64,000 nucleotides of DNA, from positions 62,001 through 126,000 of the forward strand of contig NZ_KB905934.1 of assembly GCF_000381125.1 (NCBI RefSeq), read 5' to 3'. Made by a program: the position numbers and the translations under genes. The notes beneath the pieces were generated by a model. The model was not told the DNA's origin. It saw only the letters and a list, made by a program, of their open reading frames with translations, and did not search any database. Positions 36,272 through 44,866 of this stretch are shown in pieces. Each line of letters opens with the position of its first letter. Position 1 is the first letter of the stretch. The DNA is from Caldimonas manganoxidans ATCC BAA-369 (GTDB taxonomy: Bacteria > Pseudomonadota > Gammaproteobacteria > Burkholderiales > Burkholderiaceae_C).

Positions 36272-37657
36272 ATGTCCACGGTCCTCTTCGAAGGCTTTTT
36301 GTCCACCACCGAGATGCTCGAGCTCTTTGGCGAGTCCTCGGTGATTCAAGCCATGATGGATTTCGAAGCCGCGCTGGCTCGCGCGCAGGCCGAGGAGGGC
36401 TTGATGCCCATGGCTTGCGCGCAAGCGATCGCCAGCGTGTGCAAAGCCGACCTGTACGATCTGCCCGGGCTCATCGCCGACGGCCGTCGCAGCGGCAGCT
36501 TGGCCATCCCGCTGGTGAAGAAGCTGACCGAAACGGTGGCCCTGTTCGACAAAGCCGCCGCTGCCTATGTGCACTGGGGCAGCACCAGTCAAGACGTGAT
36601 CGACACCGGCATGGTGCTGGTGACCCGCCGTGCGCTGGGCGCCATCGATCGCGACCTTGCGCGCTTGATCGGCGCCTTGCTGAGCCGCGCCCGCACGCAC
36701 GCGCGCAGCCCGGTGCTCGCCCGCACTCTGATGCAGCCGGCCCAGGTCGTGACCCTGGGCTACAAGCTGACGGGCTGGGTGGCGCCGCTGTTGCGCGCCC
36801 AACAGCGGCTGCGCGAGGCGGCCGCCCGTGCGCTGCGGCTGCAACTCGGCGGGGCCGTGGGCACGCTGTCGGCCATGGGGCCGCAAGGCCCCGCGGTGGC
36901 GCGGCGCATGGCGCAAGCGCTGGGTTTGCCCTGGTCTTCGCTGGCTTGGCACACCCAGCGTGACGAATGGGCGGCGCTGGGCGCGGAGCTCGGCGTGCTG
37001 TGCGGCAGCCTGGGGAAGATCGCGCGCGATCTCTCGCTGATGGCCCAAGGCGAGATCGGTGAATTGGCCGAACCCTCGGGCAGCGGACGCGGCGGATCTT
37101 CGGCCATGCCGCACAAGCGCAACCCGGTCTCCAGCATGGCCGCCTTGGCGGCGGCCACGCGCGCGCCGCAACGGGTGGCGGCCTTGCTGGCCAGCATGAC
37201 ACAAGAGCACGAGCGGGGGCTGGGCAATTGGCAAGCCGAGTTGGCCGAATGGGCGGGGCTGTTCCTCAGCGCCCATGGCGCGCTGGCCGCGCTGGCCGAG
37301 GCCGCCGAAGGGCTCATCATCGATCCCGAGCGCATGCGTGCCAACATCGAGGCCTTGCAAGGCCTGGTGCATGCCGAGTCCGTCTCGATGCTGCTGGCGA
37401 CCTCCATGGGCAAGGCCGCGGCCCACGCCCTGATGGAAAGCCTCACGCAACGGGCGCTGGCCTCCAAGCGCCATCTGCGCGACCTCACGCTGGAAGCCCT
37501 GGCCCAAGATGCGGCCCTGAGCGGCCTGCGCGACCGCATCGACCCGCTGTTCGACATCGACCAAGCCGCCGAGCCGGCCGCACGCATTGCGCTGGAGCAG
37601 CTCGACAGCCTGGAGGCCCAAGCTCAACGCCTACAACGCACCCCCCGACCCTTTTGA
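36272..37657 (+). CDS. pcaB: 3-carboxy-cis,cis-muconate cycloisomerase
   Basis: A 461-residue fumarase/argininosuccinate-lyase superfamily enzyme. The signature GSSAMPHKRNP lies at residues 275-285 and the conserved HWGSTSQDVIDTG segment near 102-114. It converts carboxymuconate from protocatechuate ring cleavage to 4-carboxymuconolactone. The next gene, a fused decarboxylase-lactonase, begins 13 bases after the stop, which gives two further steps of the same pathway. Adenylosuccinate lyases are the closest alternatives; the context decides for PcaB. Confidence 0.92.
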   Translation: MSTVLFEGFLSTTEMLELFGESSVIQAMMDFEAALARAQAEEGLMPMACAQAIASVCKADLYDLPGLIADGRRSGSLAIPLVKKLTETVALFDKAAAAYVHWGSTSQDVIDTGMVLVTRRALGAIDRDLARLIGALLSRARTHARSPVLARTLMQPAQVVTLGYKLTGWVAPLLRAQQRLREAAARALRLQLGGAVGTLSAMGPQGPAVARRMAQALGLPWSSLAWHTQRDEWAALGAELGVLCGSLGKIARDLSLMAQGEIGELAEPSGSGRGGSSAMPHKRNPVSSMAALAAATRAPQRVAALLASMTQEHERGLGNWQAELAEWAGLFLSAHGALAALAEAAEGLIIDPERMRANIEALQGLVHAESVSMLLATSMGKAAAHALMESLTQRALASKRHLRDLTLEALAQDAALSGLRDRIDPLFDIDQAAEPAARIALEQLDSLEAQAQRLQRTPRPF

Positions 37658-37670
37658 ACACCGACGCCTG

Positions 37671-38897
37671 ATGATGGATACCCCCACCGGTCACGACCAT
37701 ACCGATGCCTTCGACCATGGTCTGCGCAACCGCCGTGCCGTGCTCGGCGATGCCTGGGTCGAACGCTCCCTCGCTCAAGCCAATGCTTTCAATGCCGACT
37801 TCCAATCGCTGATCACGCGCTACGCCTGGCACGAGATCTGGGGCCGCCCCGGTCTGGACCCTCGCACGCGCCGCTTGCTGGTGCTGGGCATGACGATCGC
37901 CCAAGGCCGCTGGGAAGAGTTCGAGCTGCATTTGCGCGCGGCCGTGGCCGGCGGGCTGGCGCCGGACGAGATCAAAGAGACCTTGCTGCAATCGGCCATC
38001 TACTGCGGGGTGCCGGCGGCCAATACCGCGTTCAAGCTCGCCGTCGATGTGCTGCGTCAGATGGGCGTGAGCCTGGAGCCTCGCCCGCTGGACCCTGCGC
38101 ACCGGGTGAGTCAGCACCGCACCTTCAGCACGCCCGAGTTGCATGTCTTGCGGCAGGGCCGCGGCACACCCGTGGTGCTCAGCCATGCGCTGGGCATGGA
38201 CGTGCACATGTGGGATGCCCTGGCCCGCTCCCTGGCCGAGCACGGCTGTGAAGTGCTGCGCTACGACCACCGTGGCCATGGCCAGTCGGCTTGCCCGCCT
38301 GGGCCTTATGCGATGGACGATTTGGTGGCCGATGCCGCGCGCGTGGTGCGCGAATGGGGCCGTGGCCCAGTGGTGTGGGTCGGCCTGTCGATGGGGGGCA
38401 TGGTGGGACAGGGTTTGGCCGCCGGCCACCCCGACCTGGTGCGCGCTTTGGTGATCGCCAATTCCACGGCCTGGTATCCCGAGGCGGCCCGGGCCTCGTG
38501 GGCCCAGCGCATCGCCACCGTGCAAGCCCAGGGTCTGGAGGCCATTGCCGAGATGGTGATGGGCCGCTACTTCCATGAGGGATTCCGCGCCGCACACCCC
38601 GAGGTGGAAGCCGCCGCGCGCGCCACCTTGCTGCGCACCGATCCACAGGGCTATGTCGCGTGCTGCCATGCGGTCTCGCAGGTCGATTGGCGCAAGGCGC
38701 TGCCGTCCATCGCCTGCCCGGTGCTGGTGATCGCCGGGGCGCGGGATCAAGGCACCCCGGTGGCAATGGCCGAAGCCATCGTGCAAGCTCGCCCAGGCGC
38801 CAAGCTGGTGGTGCTCGAGGAAGCCTCGCACATCAGCGTGTTGGAGCAGCCCCAGGCCTTCGAACAAGCGGTGCGAGAGTTTCTCGGGTCGATCTGA
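37671..38897 (+). CDS. Fused 4-carboxymuconolactone decarboxylase / 3-oxoadipate enol-lactonase
   Basis: A 408-residue protein combining two steps. Residues about 12-130 show the carboxymuconolactone decarboxylase domain (VLGDAWVERSLAQANAFN, then ETLLQSAIYCGVPAANTAF). Residues about 150-408 are an alpha/beta hydrolase with the triad S240 in GLSMGGM, D359 in GARDQGTP and H387 in EEASHIS, typical of PcaD enol-lactonase. The order is decarboxylase first, opposite to PcaL of actinobacteria. The start ATGATG (37671 or 37674) lies downstream of pcaB; the frame to 37587 lies inside pcaB. Confidence 0.9.
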   Translation: MMDTPTGHDHTDAFDHGLRNRRAVLGDAWVERSLAQANAFNADFQSLITRYAWHEIWGRPGLDPRTRRLLVLGMTIAQGRWEEFELHLRAAVAGGLAPDEIKETLLQSAIYCGVPAANTAFKLAVDVLRQMGVSLEPRPLDPAHRVSQHRTFSTPELHVLRQGRGTPVVLSHALGMDVHMWDALARSLAEHGCEVLRYDHRGHGQSACPPGPYAMDDLVADAARVVREWGRGPVVWVGLSMGGMVGQGLAAGHPDLVRALVIANSTAWYPEAARASWAQRIATVQAQGLEAIAEMVMGRYFHEGFRAAHPEVEAAARATLLRTDPQGYVACCHAVSQVDWRKALPSIACPVLVIAGARDQGTPVAMAEAIVQARPGAKLVVLEEASHISVLEQPQAFEQAVREFLGSI

Positions 38898-38937
38898 TGC
38901 GCAGGCCCGACCGGATGATCGGGTATGGTCGGGCCTC

Positions 38938-40386
38938 ATGACGGATCTATCTTTTTTCTGGCACGACTACGAGACCTTCGGCCGCGTGCCCCGCCGAGAC
39001 CGCCCCGCCCAATTCGCCGGCATCCGCACCGATGCCGACTTGAACGAGGTGGGCGAACCGGTGATGCTGTACTGCCAACCCAGCCCGGACTACCTGCCCG
39101 ACCCCGAATCCTGTTTGCTCACGGGCATCGTGCCGCAGCACTGCCGAGAGCACGGCTTGCCCGAACATGCCTTTGCGGCCGCGGTGGAGGCCGAACTGGC
39201 CCGTCCCGGCACCGTGGGCGTGGGCTACAACACCTTGCGCTTCGACGACGAAGTCACGCGCTTTCTGTTTTGGCGCAATCTGATCGATCCCTACGCGCGC
39301 GAGTGGCAGAACGACTGCAGCCGCTGGGATCTGCTGGACGTGGTGCGTGCCACCTGGGCCCTGCGCCCCGAAGGCATCGAGTGGCCCACCCTCGACGACG
39401 GCCGGGTCAGCTTGCGACTCGAACATCTGAGCGCGGCCAACGGTCTGGCACACCAGTGCGCCCACGATGCGCTGTCGGACGTGCGCGCCACCATCGCGCT
39501 GGCGCGCTTGATTCGCGCCCGTCAGCCGCGGCTATGGGACTTTTGTCTGAAGTTGCGCAAGAAAGACGCCGTATTGGCCGAAATCGGCGTGGGGCGCCCG
39601 TTCGTGCATCTGTCGGGCATGTATGGTGCCGAGCGCGGCTATTTGGCCATCGTCTGGCCGCTGGCGCCGCACCCCTTGCACAAGAACGAGATCATCGTCT
39701 GGGATCTGGCCCAAGACCCGGCCGAGCTGTTCGAGCTCAGCAGCGCGCAGGTGCGCCAGCGCCTGTACAGCCGCAGCGAAGACTTGCCCGCCGGCGTGCA
39801 GCGTTTGCCGATCAAGACCCTCCACCTCAACCGCTGCCCCATCGTGATCGGCAATCTCAAGACACTGACGCCACCGGTGCTCGAACGTTGGCGCATCGAC
39901 ATCGACCAAGCGCTGCGCCATGCCGAAACCGCCGCACGCCACGGCGCCACGCTCGCCGGCCTGTGGCCCGAAGTGTTCGCACGGCCTGAAGCGCCGGGCC
40001 CGGTGGACGTGGACGAAGATCTCTATGGCGGCTTCATCGGCAGCGAAGACCGCCGCCGCCTGCAGCGGGTACGCGCCACCGAGCCCGAAGCGCTGGCCGA
40101 GCGTCTGCCTGGCTTCGATGACGAGCGCCTGGACGAACTCGTGTTCCGCTACCGGGCGCGCAACTTCCCGCACACGCTCAGCCCTGCCGAACAAGCGCGC
40201 TGGCGCCAACATTGCCATGCCCGGCTGCATGCGGGCCAGGACGGTTGGCCGACGCTGGCCCAATACTTCGAACGCATCGACGCCCTGGGCGAAGCCTTGG
40301 CCGACGATGACGAACGCGGCCAGCGCATCCTGGGCGCGCTCTACGACTACGCCGAAGAACTGGCGGAATTCAGCGCTGCGGACTGA
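38938..40386 (+). CDS. sbcB: Exodeoxyribonuclease I
   Basis: A 482-residue 3'-5' single-strand DNA exonuclease of the DEDDh type. FFWHDYETFGRVPRRDRPAQ near residues 6-25 carries D10 and E12, and HQCAHDALSDVRATI supplies the His-Asp end of the active site. SH3-like and C-terminal helical domains complete the length of E. coli ExoI. Repair function has no apparent link with the pca genes around it. Its stop touches that of convergent pcaF with no gap. Confidence 0.93.
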   Translation: MTDLSFFWHDYETFGRVPRRDRPAQFAGIRTDADLNEVGEPVMLYCQPSPDYLPDPESCLLTGIVPQHCREHGLPEHAFAAAVEAELARPGTVGVGYNTLRFDDEVTRFLFWRNLIDPYAREWQNDCSRWDLLDVVRATWALRPEGIEWPTLDDGRVSLRLEHLSAANGLAHQCAHDALSDVRATIALARLIRARQPRLWDFCLKLRKKDAVLAEIGVGRPFVHLSGMYGAERGYLAIVWPLAPHPLHKNEIIVWDLAQDPAELFELSSAQVRQRLYSRSEDLPAGVQRLPIKTLHLNRCPIVIGNLKTLTPPVLERWRIDIDQALRHAETAARHGATLAGLWPEVFARPEAPGPVDVDEDLYGGFIGSEDRRRLQRVRATEPEALAERLPGFDDERLDELVFRYRARNFPHTLSPAEQARWRQHCHARLHAGQDGWPTLAQYFERIDALGEALADDDERGQRILGALYDYAEELAEFSAAD

Positions 40387-41589
40387 TCACACACGCTCCA
40401 GGATCACCGCAATGCCCTGCCCCACGCCGATGCACATCGTGCACAGGGCATAGCGGCCTTTGATGCGGTGGAGTTGATTCACTGCGGTGGTGGCCAGCCG
40501 CGCCCCCGAGGCCCCCAACGGATGCCCCAGCGCGATCGCCCCGCCATTGGGATTGACGCGCGGGTCGTCGTCTTTCAGCCCCAGCTCACGCAACACCGCC
40601 AACGCCTGGGCAGCGAAGGCTTCGTTGAGTTCGATCACGTCCATCTGGTCCAGCGACAGCCCGGTCAGCGCCAGCACCTTGCGGGTGGCCGGCGCCGGGC
40701 CAATGCCCATCACCCGCGGCGGCACGCCGGCCGTGGCCATGCCCACCACACGCGCCTTGGGAGTGAGGCCATGCTTTGCGGCGCTGGCCTCGTCGGCCAA
40801 CAACAGCGCACAAGCGCCATCGTTCACGCCCGAGGCATTGCCCGCGGTGACGGTGCCATCGGGACGCACCACCCCCTTGAGCTTGGCCAAGGCCTCCAGC
40901 GAGGTTTCGCGCGGATGTTCATCACGACTGACGACCAGGGGCTCGCCTTTCTTCTGGGGAATGCTCACTGGCGTGATCTCGGCCTCGAAAAATCCGGCCT
41001 GCTGCGCGGCCACCGCCTTGAGCTGCGAGGCCAGCGCCATCTTGTCCTGGTCTTCGCGGCTGATCTTCCAATCGGTGGCCACGTTCTCGGCGGTCTCCGG
41101 CATGGAGTCCACGCCGTACTGTGCCTTCATCAGCGGGTTGATGAAGCGCCATCCGATGGTCGTGTCGTAGACCGCGTTGTTGCGCGAGAACGCGCTTTCC
41201 GCCTTGGGCATCACGAAGGGGGCGCGGCTCATGCTCTCGACGCCGCCGGCAATCATCAAGCCGGCCTCCCCACTGCGAATCGCCCGGGCGGCCGTGCCCA
41301 CGGCATCCAAACCCGATCCGCACAAGCGGTTGACCGTGCTGCCCGGCACATCCAAGGGCAGGCCCGCCAGCAAGGCGGCCATGCGCGCGACATTGCGGTT
41401 GTCCTCGCCGGCTTGGTTGGCGCAGCCCAAGATCACATCGGTGACGGCCGCCCAATCCACGCGAGGGTTGCGTTCCATCAACGCCTTGATCGGCACGGCC
41501 GCCAGATCGTCGGTGCGCACCGACGACAAGGACCCGCCGTAGCGGCCGAAGGGAGTGCGGATGGCGTCGCAGATGAAGGCTTGCGTCAT
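40387..41589 (-). CDS. pcaF: Beta-ketoadipyl-CoA thiolase
   Basis: The 400-residue thiolase has nucleophile C90 in [12 protein letters not shown], the base pair of motifs [10 protein letters not shown] and C386 in CIGVGQG. It cleaves 3-oxoadipyl-CoA to succinyl-CoA and acetyl-CoA, the last pathway step. Thiolases differ little, but the position after pcaIJ decides the substrate. The ATG at 41589 matches family starts ([19 protein letters not shown]). It ends flush with sbcB. Confidence 0.93.
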   Translation of the reverse strand: MTQAFICDAIRTPFGRYGGSLSSVRTDDLAAVPIKALMERNPRVDWAAVTDVILGCANQAGEDNRNVARMAALLAGLPLDVPGSTVNRLCGSGLDAVGTAARAIRSGEAGLMIAGGVESMSRAPFVMPKAESAFSRNNAVYDTTIGWRFINPLMKAQYGVDSMPETAENVATDWKISREDQDKMALASQLKAVAAQQAGFFEAEITPVSIPQKKGEPLVVSRDEHPRETSLEALAKLKGVVRPDGTVTAGNASGVNDGACALLLADEASAAKHGLTPKARVVGMATAGVPPRVMGIGPAPATRKVLALTGLSLDQMDVIELNEAFAAQALAVLRELGLKDDDPRVNPNGGAIALGHPLGASGARLATTAVNQLHRIKGRYALCTMCIGVGQGIAVILERV

Positions 41590-41628
41590 GGTGGAAGGTC
41601 TCTTTCGTTCGGGTAAAGGGGGGCGCGA

Positions 41629-42267
41629 TCAGGCGCGCCGCAGCGCAATGGCCGTCAGCGCCTGGAGCTCTTCGAAGGCCAGGCCCTCGACCATGTCGAT
41701 CACCTGGGCACCATCGGGCGTCAGATCGATGACGGCCAAGTCGGTATAGACCCGACTGACACAGCCCACGCCGGTCAACGGGTAGGTGCACTGTGGCACC
41801 AGCTTGCTCTGCCCGGTCTTGGTGAGGTGCTCCATCATCACGTAGGTCTTCTTGGCGCCGATGGCCAAGTCCATCGCCCCGCCCACCGCGGGAATCGCAT
41901 CCGGTGCCCCGGTATGCCAGTTGGCCAGATCGCCCTTGGCCGACACCTGGAACGCCCCCAACACGCACACGTCCAGATGGCCGCCGCGCATCATGCCGAA
42001 GCTGTCGGCATGGTGGAAATAGCAACCGCCGGGCAGCAGCGTCACCGGCTGTTTGCCGGCGTTGATCAAGTCATAGTCTTCTTCGCCGGCCGCCGGCGCC
42101 GGGCCCATGCCCAGCACGCCGTTTTCGCTGTGCAGCACCACTTCACGATCGGGCGGAATGTGATTGGCCACCAGCGTGGGCAGCCCAATGCCCAGGTTGA
42201 CGTAGGCGCCATCGGGAATGTCGATCGCCACGCGCCGGGCCATCTCGTCGCGGGTCCATTTCTTCAT
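41629..42267 (-). CDS. pcaJ: 3-oxoadipate CoA-transferase subunit B
   Basis: A 212-residue subunit with the active-site motif SENGVLGMGP near residues 49-58, where the glutamate forms the CoA thioester, and NLGIGLPTLVANHI at the N-terminus. With PcaI it transfers CoA from succinyl-CoA to 3-oxoadipate. The ATG at 42267 overlaps the pcaI stop and is preceded by AAGGAGG, which fixes the start. Similar genes serve acetoacetate; pcaF beside it argues for oxoadipate. Confidence 0.93.
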   Translation of the reverse strand: MKKWTRDEMARRVAIDIPDGAYVNLGIGLPTLVANHIPPDREVVLHSENGVLGMGPAPAAGEEDYDLINAGKQPVTLLPGGCYFHHADSFGMMRGGHLDVCVLGAFQVSAKGDLANWHTGAPDAIPAVGGAMDLAIGAKKTYVMMEHLTKTGQSKLVPQCTYPLTGVGCVSRVYTDLAVIDLTPDGAQVIDMVEGLAFEELQALTAIALRRA

Positions 42268-42971
42268 CACGCAGCCTCCTTCTTGAAACCGCCGGCCTGG
42301 GTGATGCGGCGCGGCACCCGCACCACACGGTGCACGAAGATGCCCGGGGTGACGACCGCCTCCGGATCGAGCGCACCGAGCTCGACGATCTCGGGCACCT
42401 CCACCACCGTACACTTGGCGGCCATGGCCATGATGGGCCCGAAGTTGCGCGCGGTCTTGCGGTACACGAGATTGCCCCAGCGGTCGGCCCGCTCGGCTTT
42501 GATCAAAGCCACATCCGCATGGATGGGATACTCCAGCACATAGTGCCGGCCGTTGATTTCGCGGGTTTCCTTGCCGCGGGCCAGCTCGGTGCCATACCCC
42601 GTGGGGGTGTAGAACGCGCCTATGCCTGCGCCGGCGGCGCGGATGCGCTCGGCCAAATTGCCCTGCGGCACCAATTCGAGCTCGATCTTGCCGCTGCGGT
42701 AGAGCTCGTCGAACACATACGAATCGACCTGGCGCGGAAAGGAGCAAATGATCTTCCTCACCCGCCCGGTCTTGAGCAATGCGGCCAGCCCGGTGTCGCC
42801 GTTGCCCGCGTTGTTGTTGACCACCGTCAGATCCCGGGCCCCCTGGGCAATGAGACCCTCGATCAAGTGGTCCGGGATGCCGGCGGTGCCGAAACCGCCG
42901 ATCATCACGGTCGAGCCGTCACGCACATCGGCCAGGGCGGCCTCGACCGAGGCACAGATCTTGTTGATCAT
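42267..42971 (-). CDS. pcaI: 3-oxoadipate CoA-transferase subunit A
   Basis: The 234-residue subunit begins MINKICASVEAALADVRDG and holds GGFGTAGIPDHLIEGL and the oxoacid-transferase glycine-rich segment GAGIGAFYTPTGYGTELA. It pairs with PcaJ in the heteromeric CoA-transferase. The first gene of pcaIJF on the minus strand, it is divergent from the PcaR-like regulator with two operator-like dyads in the 91-base spacer. Confidence 0.93.
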   Translation of the reverse strand: MINKICASVEAALADVRDGSTVMIGGFGTAGIPDHLIEGLIAQGARDLTVVNNNAGNGDTGLAALLKTGRVRKIICSFPRQVDSYVFDELYRSGKIELELVPQGNLAERIRAAGAGIGAFYTPTGYGTELARGKETREINGRHYVLEYPIHADVALIKAERADRWGNLVYRKTARNFGPIMAMAAKCTVVEVPEIVELGALDPEAVVTPGIFVHRVVRVPRRITQAGGFKKEAA

Positions 42972-43011
42972 AGAACGCCTATCGAACAGATGATGGAATA
43001 AACCAGGAAAT

Positions 43012-43026
43012 GTTCTAATATTGAAC
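43012..43026. promoter_or_regulatory. PcaR-type operator, proximal to pcaI
   Basis: GTTC and GAAC flank TAATATT; with one more base on either side the dyad reads TGTTC-N7-GAACA. The pattern matches the GTTC-N7 form of the PcaR site described in Pseudomonas, to the extent I recall it. It also overlaps a likely -10 for pcaI. Confidence 0.6.
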
Positions 43027-43030
43027 AATG

Positions 43031-43045
43031 GTTCTTCTTGTGAAC
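43031..43045. promoter_or_regulatory. PcaR-type operator, proximal to pcaR
   Basis: GTTC-TTCTTGT-GAAC repeats the same dyad 19 bases from the first. The site is 17 bases upstream of the regulator's ATG, so binding here would affect the regulator gene itself as well as pcaI. Confidence 0.6.
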
Positions 43046-43062
43046 ACTCACTGTACTCGACC

Positions 43063-43866
43063 ATGAGCCCGAACTCAAGCTCGCGCCCGACGCAGCGCAT
43101 CCAGCCCGGCGACAGCTATGTGCAATCCTTTGCCCGCGGCCTGGCCGTGGTGCGCACCTTCAGTGGCGAGGCGCCGGCGCAAACCATTTCGGAAGTGGCC
43201 GAACGGGCCGGCCTGACCCGTGCCGGGGCGCGGCGCATCCTGCTGACGCTGCAGCACCTGGGCTATGTGCAAGCCGAGGGACGGCTGTTTCGCCTGACGC
43301 CCAAGATTCTCGACCTGGGTTTTGCCTACCTGAGCTCGCTGCCCCTGTGGAACCTGGCCGAGCCGGTGATGGAAGACCTGGTGGCCGACATCAAGGAATC
43401 CTGCTCGGCCGCCGTCCTGGACGACACGGACATCGTCTACGTGCTGCGCGTGCCCACGCACAAGATCATGGCCATCAACCTGGGCGTGGGCAGCCGCCTG
43501 CCAGCCTACTGCACCTCGATGGGGCGGGTGTTGCTGGCCGGGCTGCCCGACGCGGAGCTGGACGACCGCCTGGCCGCCAGCGAATTGCTCAAACGCACGC
43601 CCAAAACCGAAACCGATCCGACCCGCCTGCGTGCCTTGATCGAGCAAGTGCGCGTGCAAGGCTGGGCGCTGGTGGCCGAAGAATTGGAAGAGGGCCTGGT
43701 GTCGCTGGCCGCGCCGATCCGCGGCCGCAACGGTGAGGTGGTGGCGGCCATCAATGTGAGCGGCCAGCAACACCGCACCCCACCGGTGGTGATGTTGGAA
43801 CGCTTCTTGCCCAAACTGCTGGCCGCCGCGCAGCAGATCAGCTCGATGATCGGCGGCGCCAAGTAA
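43063..43866 (+). CDS. pcaR: PcaR-like IclR regulator of pcaIJF
   Basis: A 267-residue IclR protein. DNA binding lies near residues 20-80 (SFARGLAVVRTFSGEAPAQT, SEVAERAGLTRAGARRILLT) and the effector domain includes SRLPAYCTSMGRVLLAGL and INVSGQQHR. The placement divergent from pcaI and the two GTTC-N7-GAAC dyads before it make it the likely beta-ketoadipate-responsive activator PcaR; other members of the same group (PcaU, PobR) cannot be excluded. The ATG at 43063 is chosen over one at 43021 that would lie within the operators. Confidence 0.85.
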   Translation: MSPNSSSRPTQRIQPGDSYVQSFARGLAVVRTFSGEAPAQTISEVAERAGLTRAGARRILLTLQHLGYVQAEGRLFRLTPKILDLGFAYLSSLPLWNLAEPVMEDLVADIKESCSAAVLDDTDIVYVLRVPTHKIMAINLGVGSRLPAYCTSMGRVLLAGLPDAELDDRLAASELLKRTPKTETDPTRLRALIEQVRVQGWALVAEELEEGLVSLAAPIRGRNGEVVAAINVSGQQHRTPPVVMLERFLPKLLAAAQQISSMIGGAK

Positions 43867-43875
43867 ACGCCGTGG

Positions 43876-44703
43876 CTAAGTGCTGCGCGCCCCCAGGCGC
43901 TGCGAGACCGTGCGCGCGCAGTCGCGCAGGGCCTGCGCGAGCGGGCCATCCCAGCGGGTGTCGAACACGCCGGACGGCCCGATGGCGGTGATGGCCATCA
44001 CCATCTGGCCCGCGTGATCGAACACCGGCGCGGACATGGCACTCACCCCCTGGATCACCGCCCCTTCGGAGCGGCTCATGCCGTGGGCACGCACCTCGGC
44101 CAACGTCGGCTCGAAGTCCTCCCAGCGGGGCAAAGGCCGGGGCGCGGGCATGCCGGGCTGAGCGCGCAGTCCCAGCACCTGCTCGCGTGCGCGCTCCTCC
44201 TCCAGGGCCGCACGCACCACCTCGGCCGGCAGATACGCCGAAAACAGACGTCCCGACGCGGTTCCGGGCAGGGACTCGACGGTGCCATGGCGCATGTTCA
44301 CATGCACGGCCGCCGGCGACTCCTCGATGCGCACGATGGTGGGCCCCCGGGAGCCCCACACCGCCACGGCCACGGTGTGCCCGATGCGCTGCGCCAGCTC
44401 GGCAATCAGAGGCGTGGCGATGCGCACTGGATCGGCCTGTTGCAGCGCAATCAGGCCCAATTGGAGCGCCAAGGGCCCTAGCCCATAGTGACCGCTGACG
44501 TCGTCTTGCTCGATCAGCCCGATCTTGCCGAAGCTCACCAGATAAGGATGCGCCTTGGCCGGGCTCATGCCGGCCTCGCGCGCCAGCTCCTTCAGCGGCA
44601 GCGCCCGCCCAGCATGGGCCAGGGCCCGCAGCAACTGCCCTCCGACCTCCACGCTTTGAATGCCGCGCCGGTCGCGTTCGGCCCTCGCAGAGTTGTCATC
44701 CAC
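43876..44703 (-). CDS. IclR-family regulator divergent from the homogentisate cluster
   Basis: The 275-residue IclR protein has its wHTH near residues 15-75 (EVGGQLLRALAHAGRALPLK, AREAGMSPAKAHPYLVSFGK) and an effector domain with NMRHGTVESLPGTASGRLFS and MSAPVFDHAGQMVMAI. It differs from the PcaR/PobR group in lacking the PAYC motif, so another ligand is likely. Its divergence from the hmg operon and the inverted repeat in between suggest control by homogentisate or a phenylacetate derivative (inference). It converges with pcaR, 9 bases apart. Confidence 0.82.
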   Translation of the reverse strand: MDDNSARAERDRRGIQSVEVGGQLLRALAHAGRALPLKELAREAGMSPAKAHPYLVSFGKIGLIEQDDVSGHYGLGPLALQLGLIALQQADPVRIATPLIAELAQRIGHTVAVAVWGSRGPTIVRIEESPAAVHVNMRHGTVESLPGTASGRLFSAYLPAEVVRAALEEERAREQVLGLRAQPGMPAPRPLPRWEDFEPTLAEVRAHGMSRSEGAVIQGVSAMSAPVFDHAGQMVMAITAIGPSGVFDTRWDGPLAQALRDCARTVSQRLGARST

Positions 44704-44774
44704 GGTCTAAGTTCTTTCTATCGCCACGGGTCATGGCGATTCAGGGTTTGTACTTATCAAATTGATTAGACATT

Positions 44775-44829
44775 AGCAAACAAGTTGACTACGATCAAGC
44801 CAAGTTCAGCCATGTCGAATTTGTTTGCT
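44775..44829. promoter_or_regulatory. Split inverted repeat upstream of the homogentisate cluster
   Basis: AGCAAACAA (44775-44783) and TTGTTTGCT (44821-44829) are perfect 9-base complements, 37 bases apart, in an AT-richer spacer. The right arm is 4 bases upstream of TATAAC (44834-44839), a possible -10 for the operon, so a repressor bound there would block it. Binding by the divergent IclR regulator is inference. Confidence 0.5.
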
Positions 44830-44866
44830 TACGTATAACAGGGTCCCCCACCCCTCAGGAGCTTCC

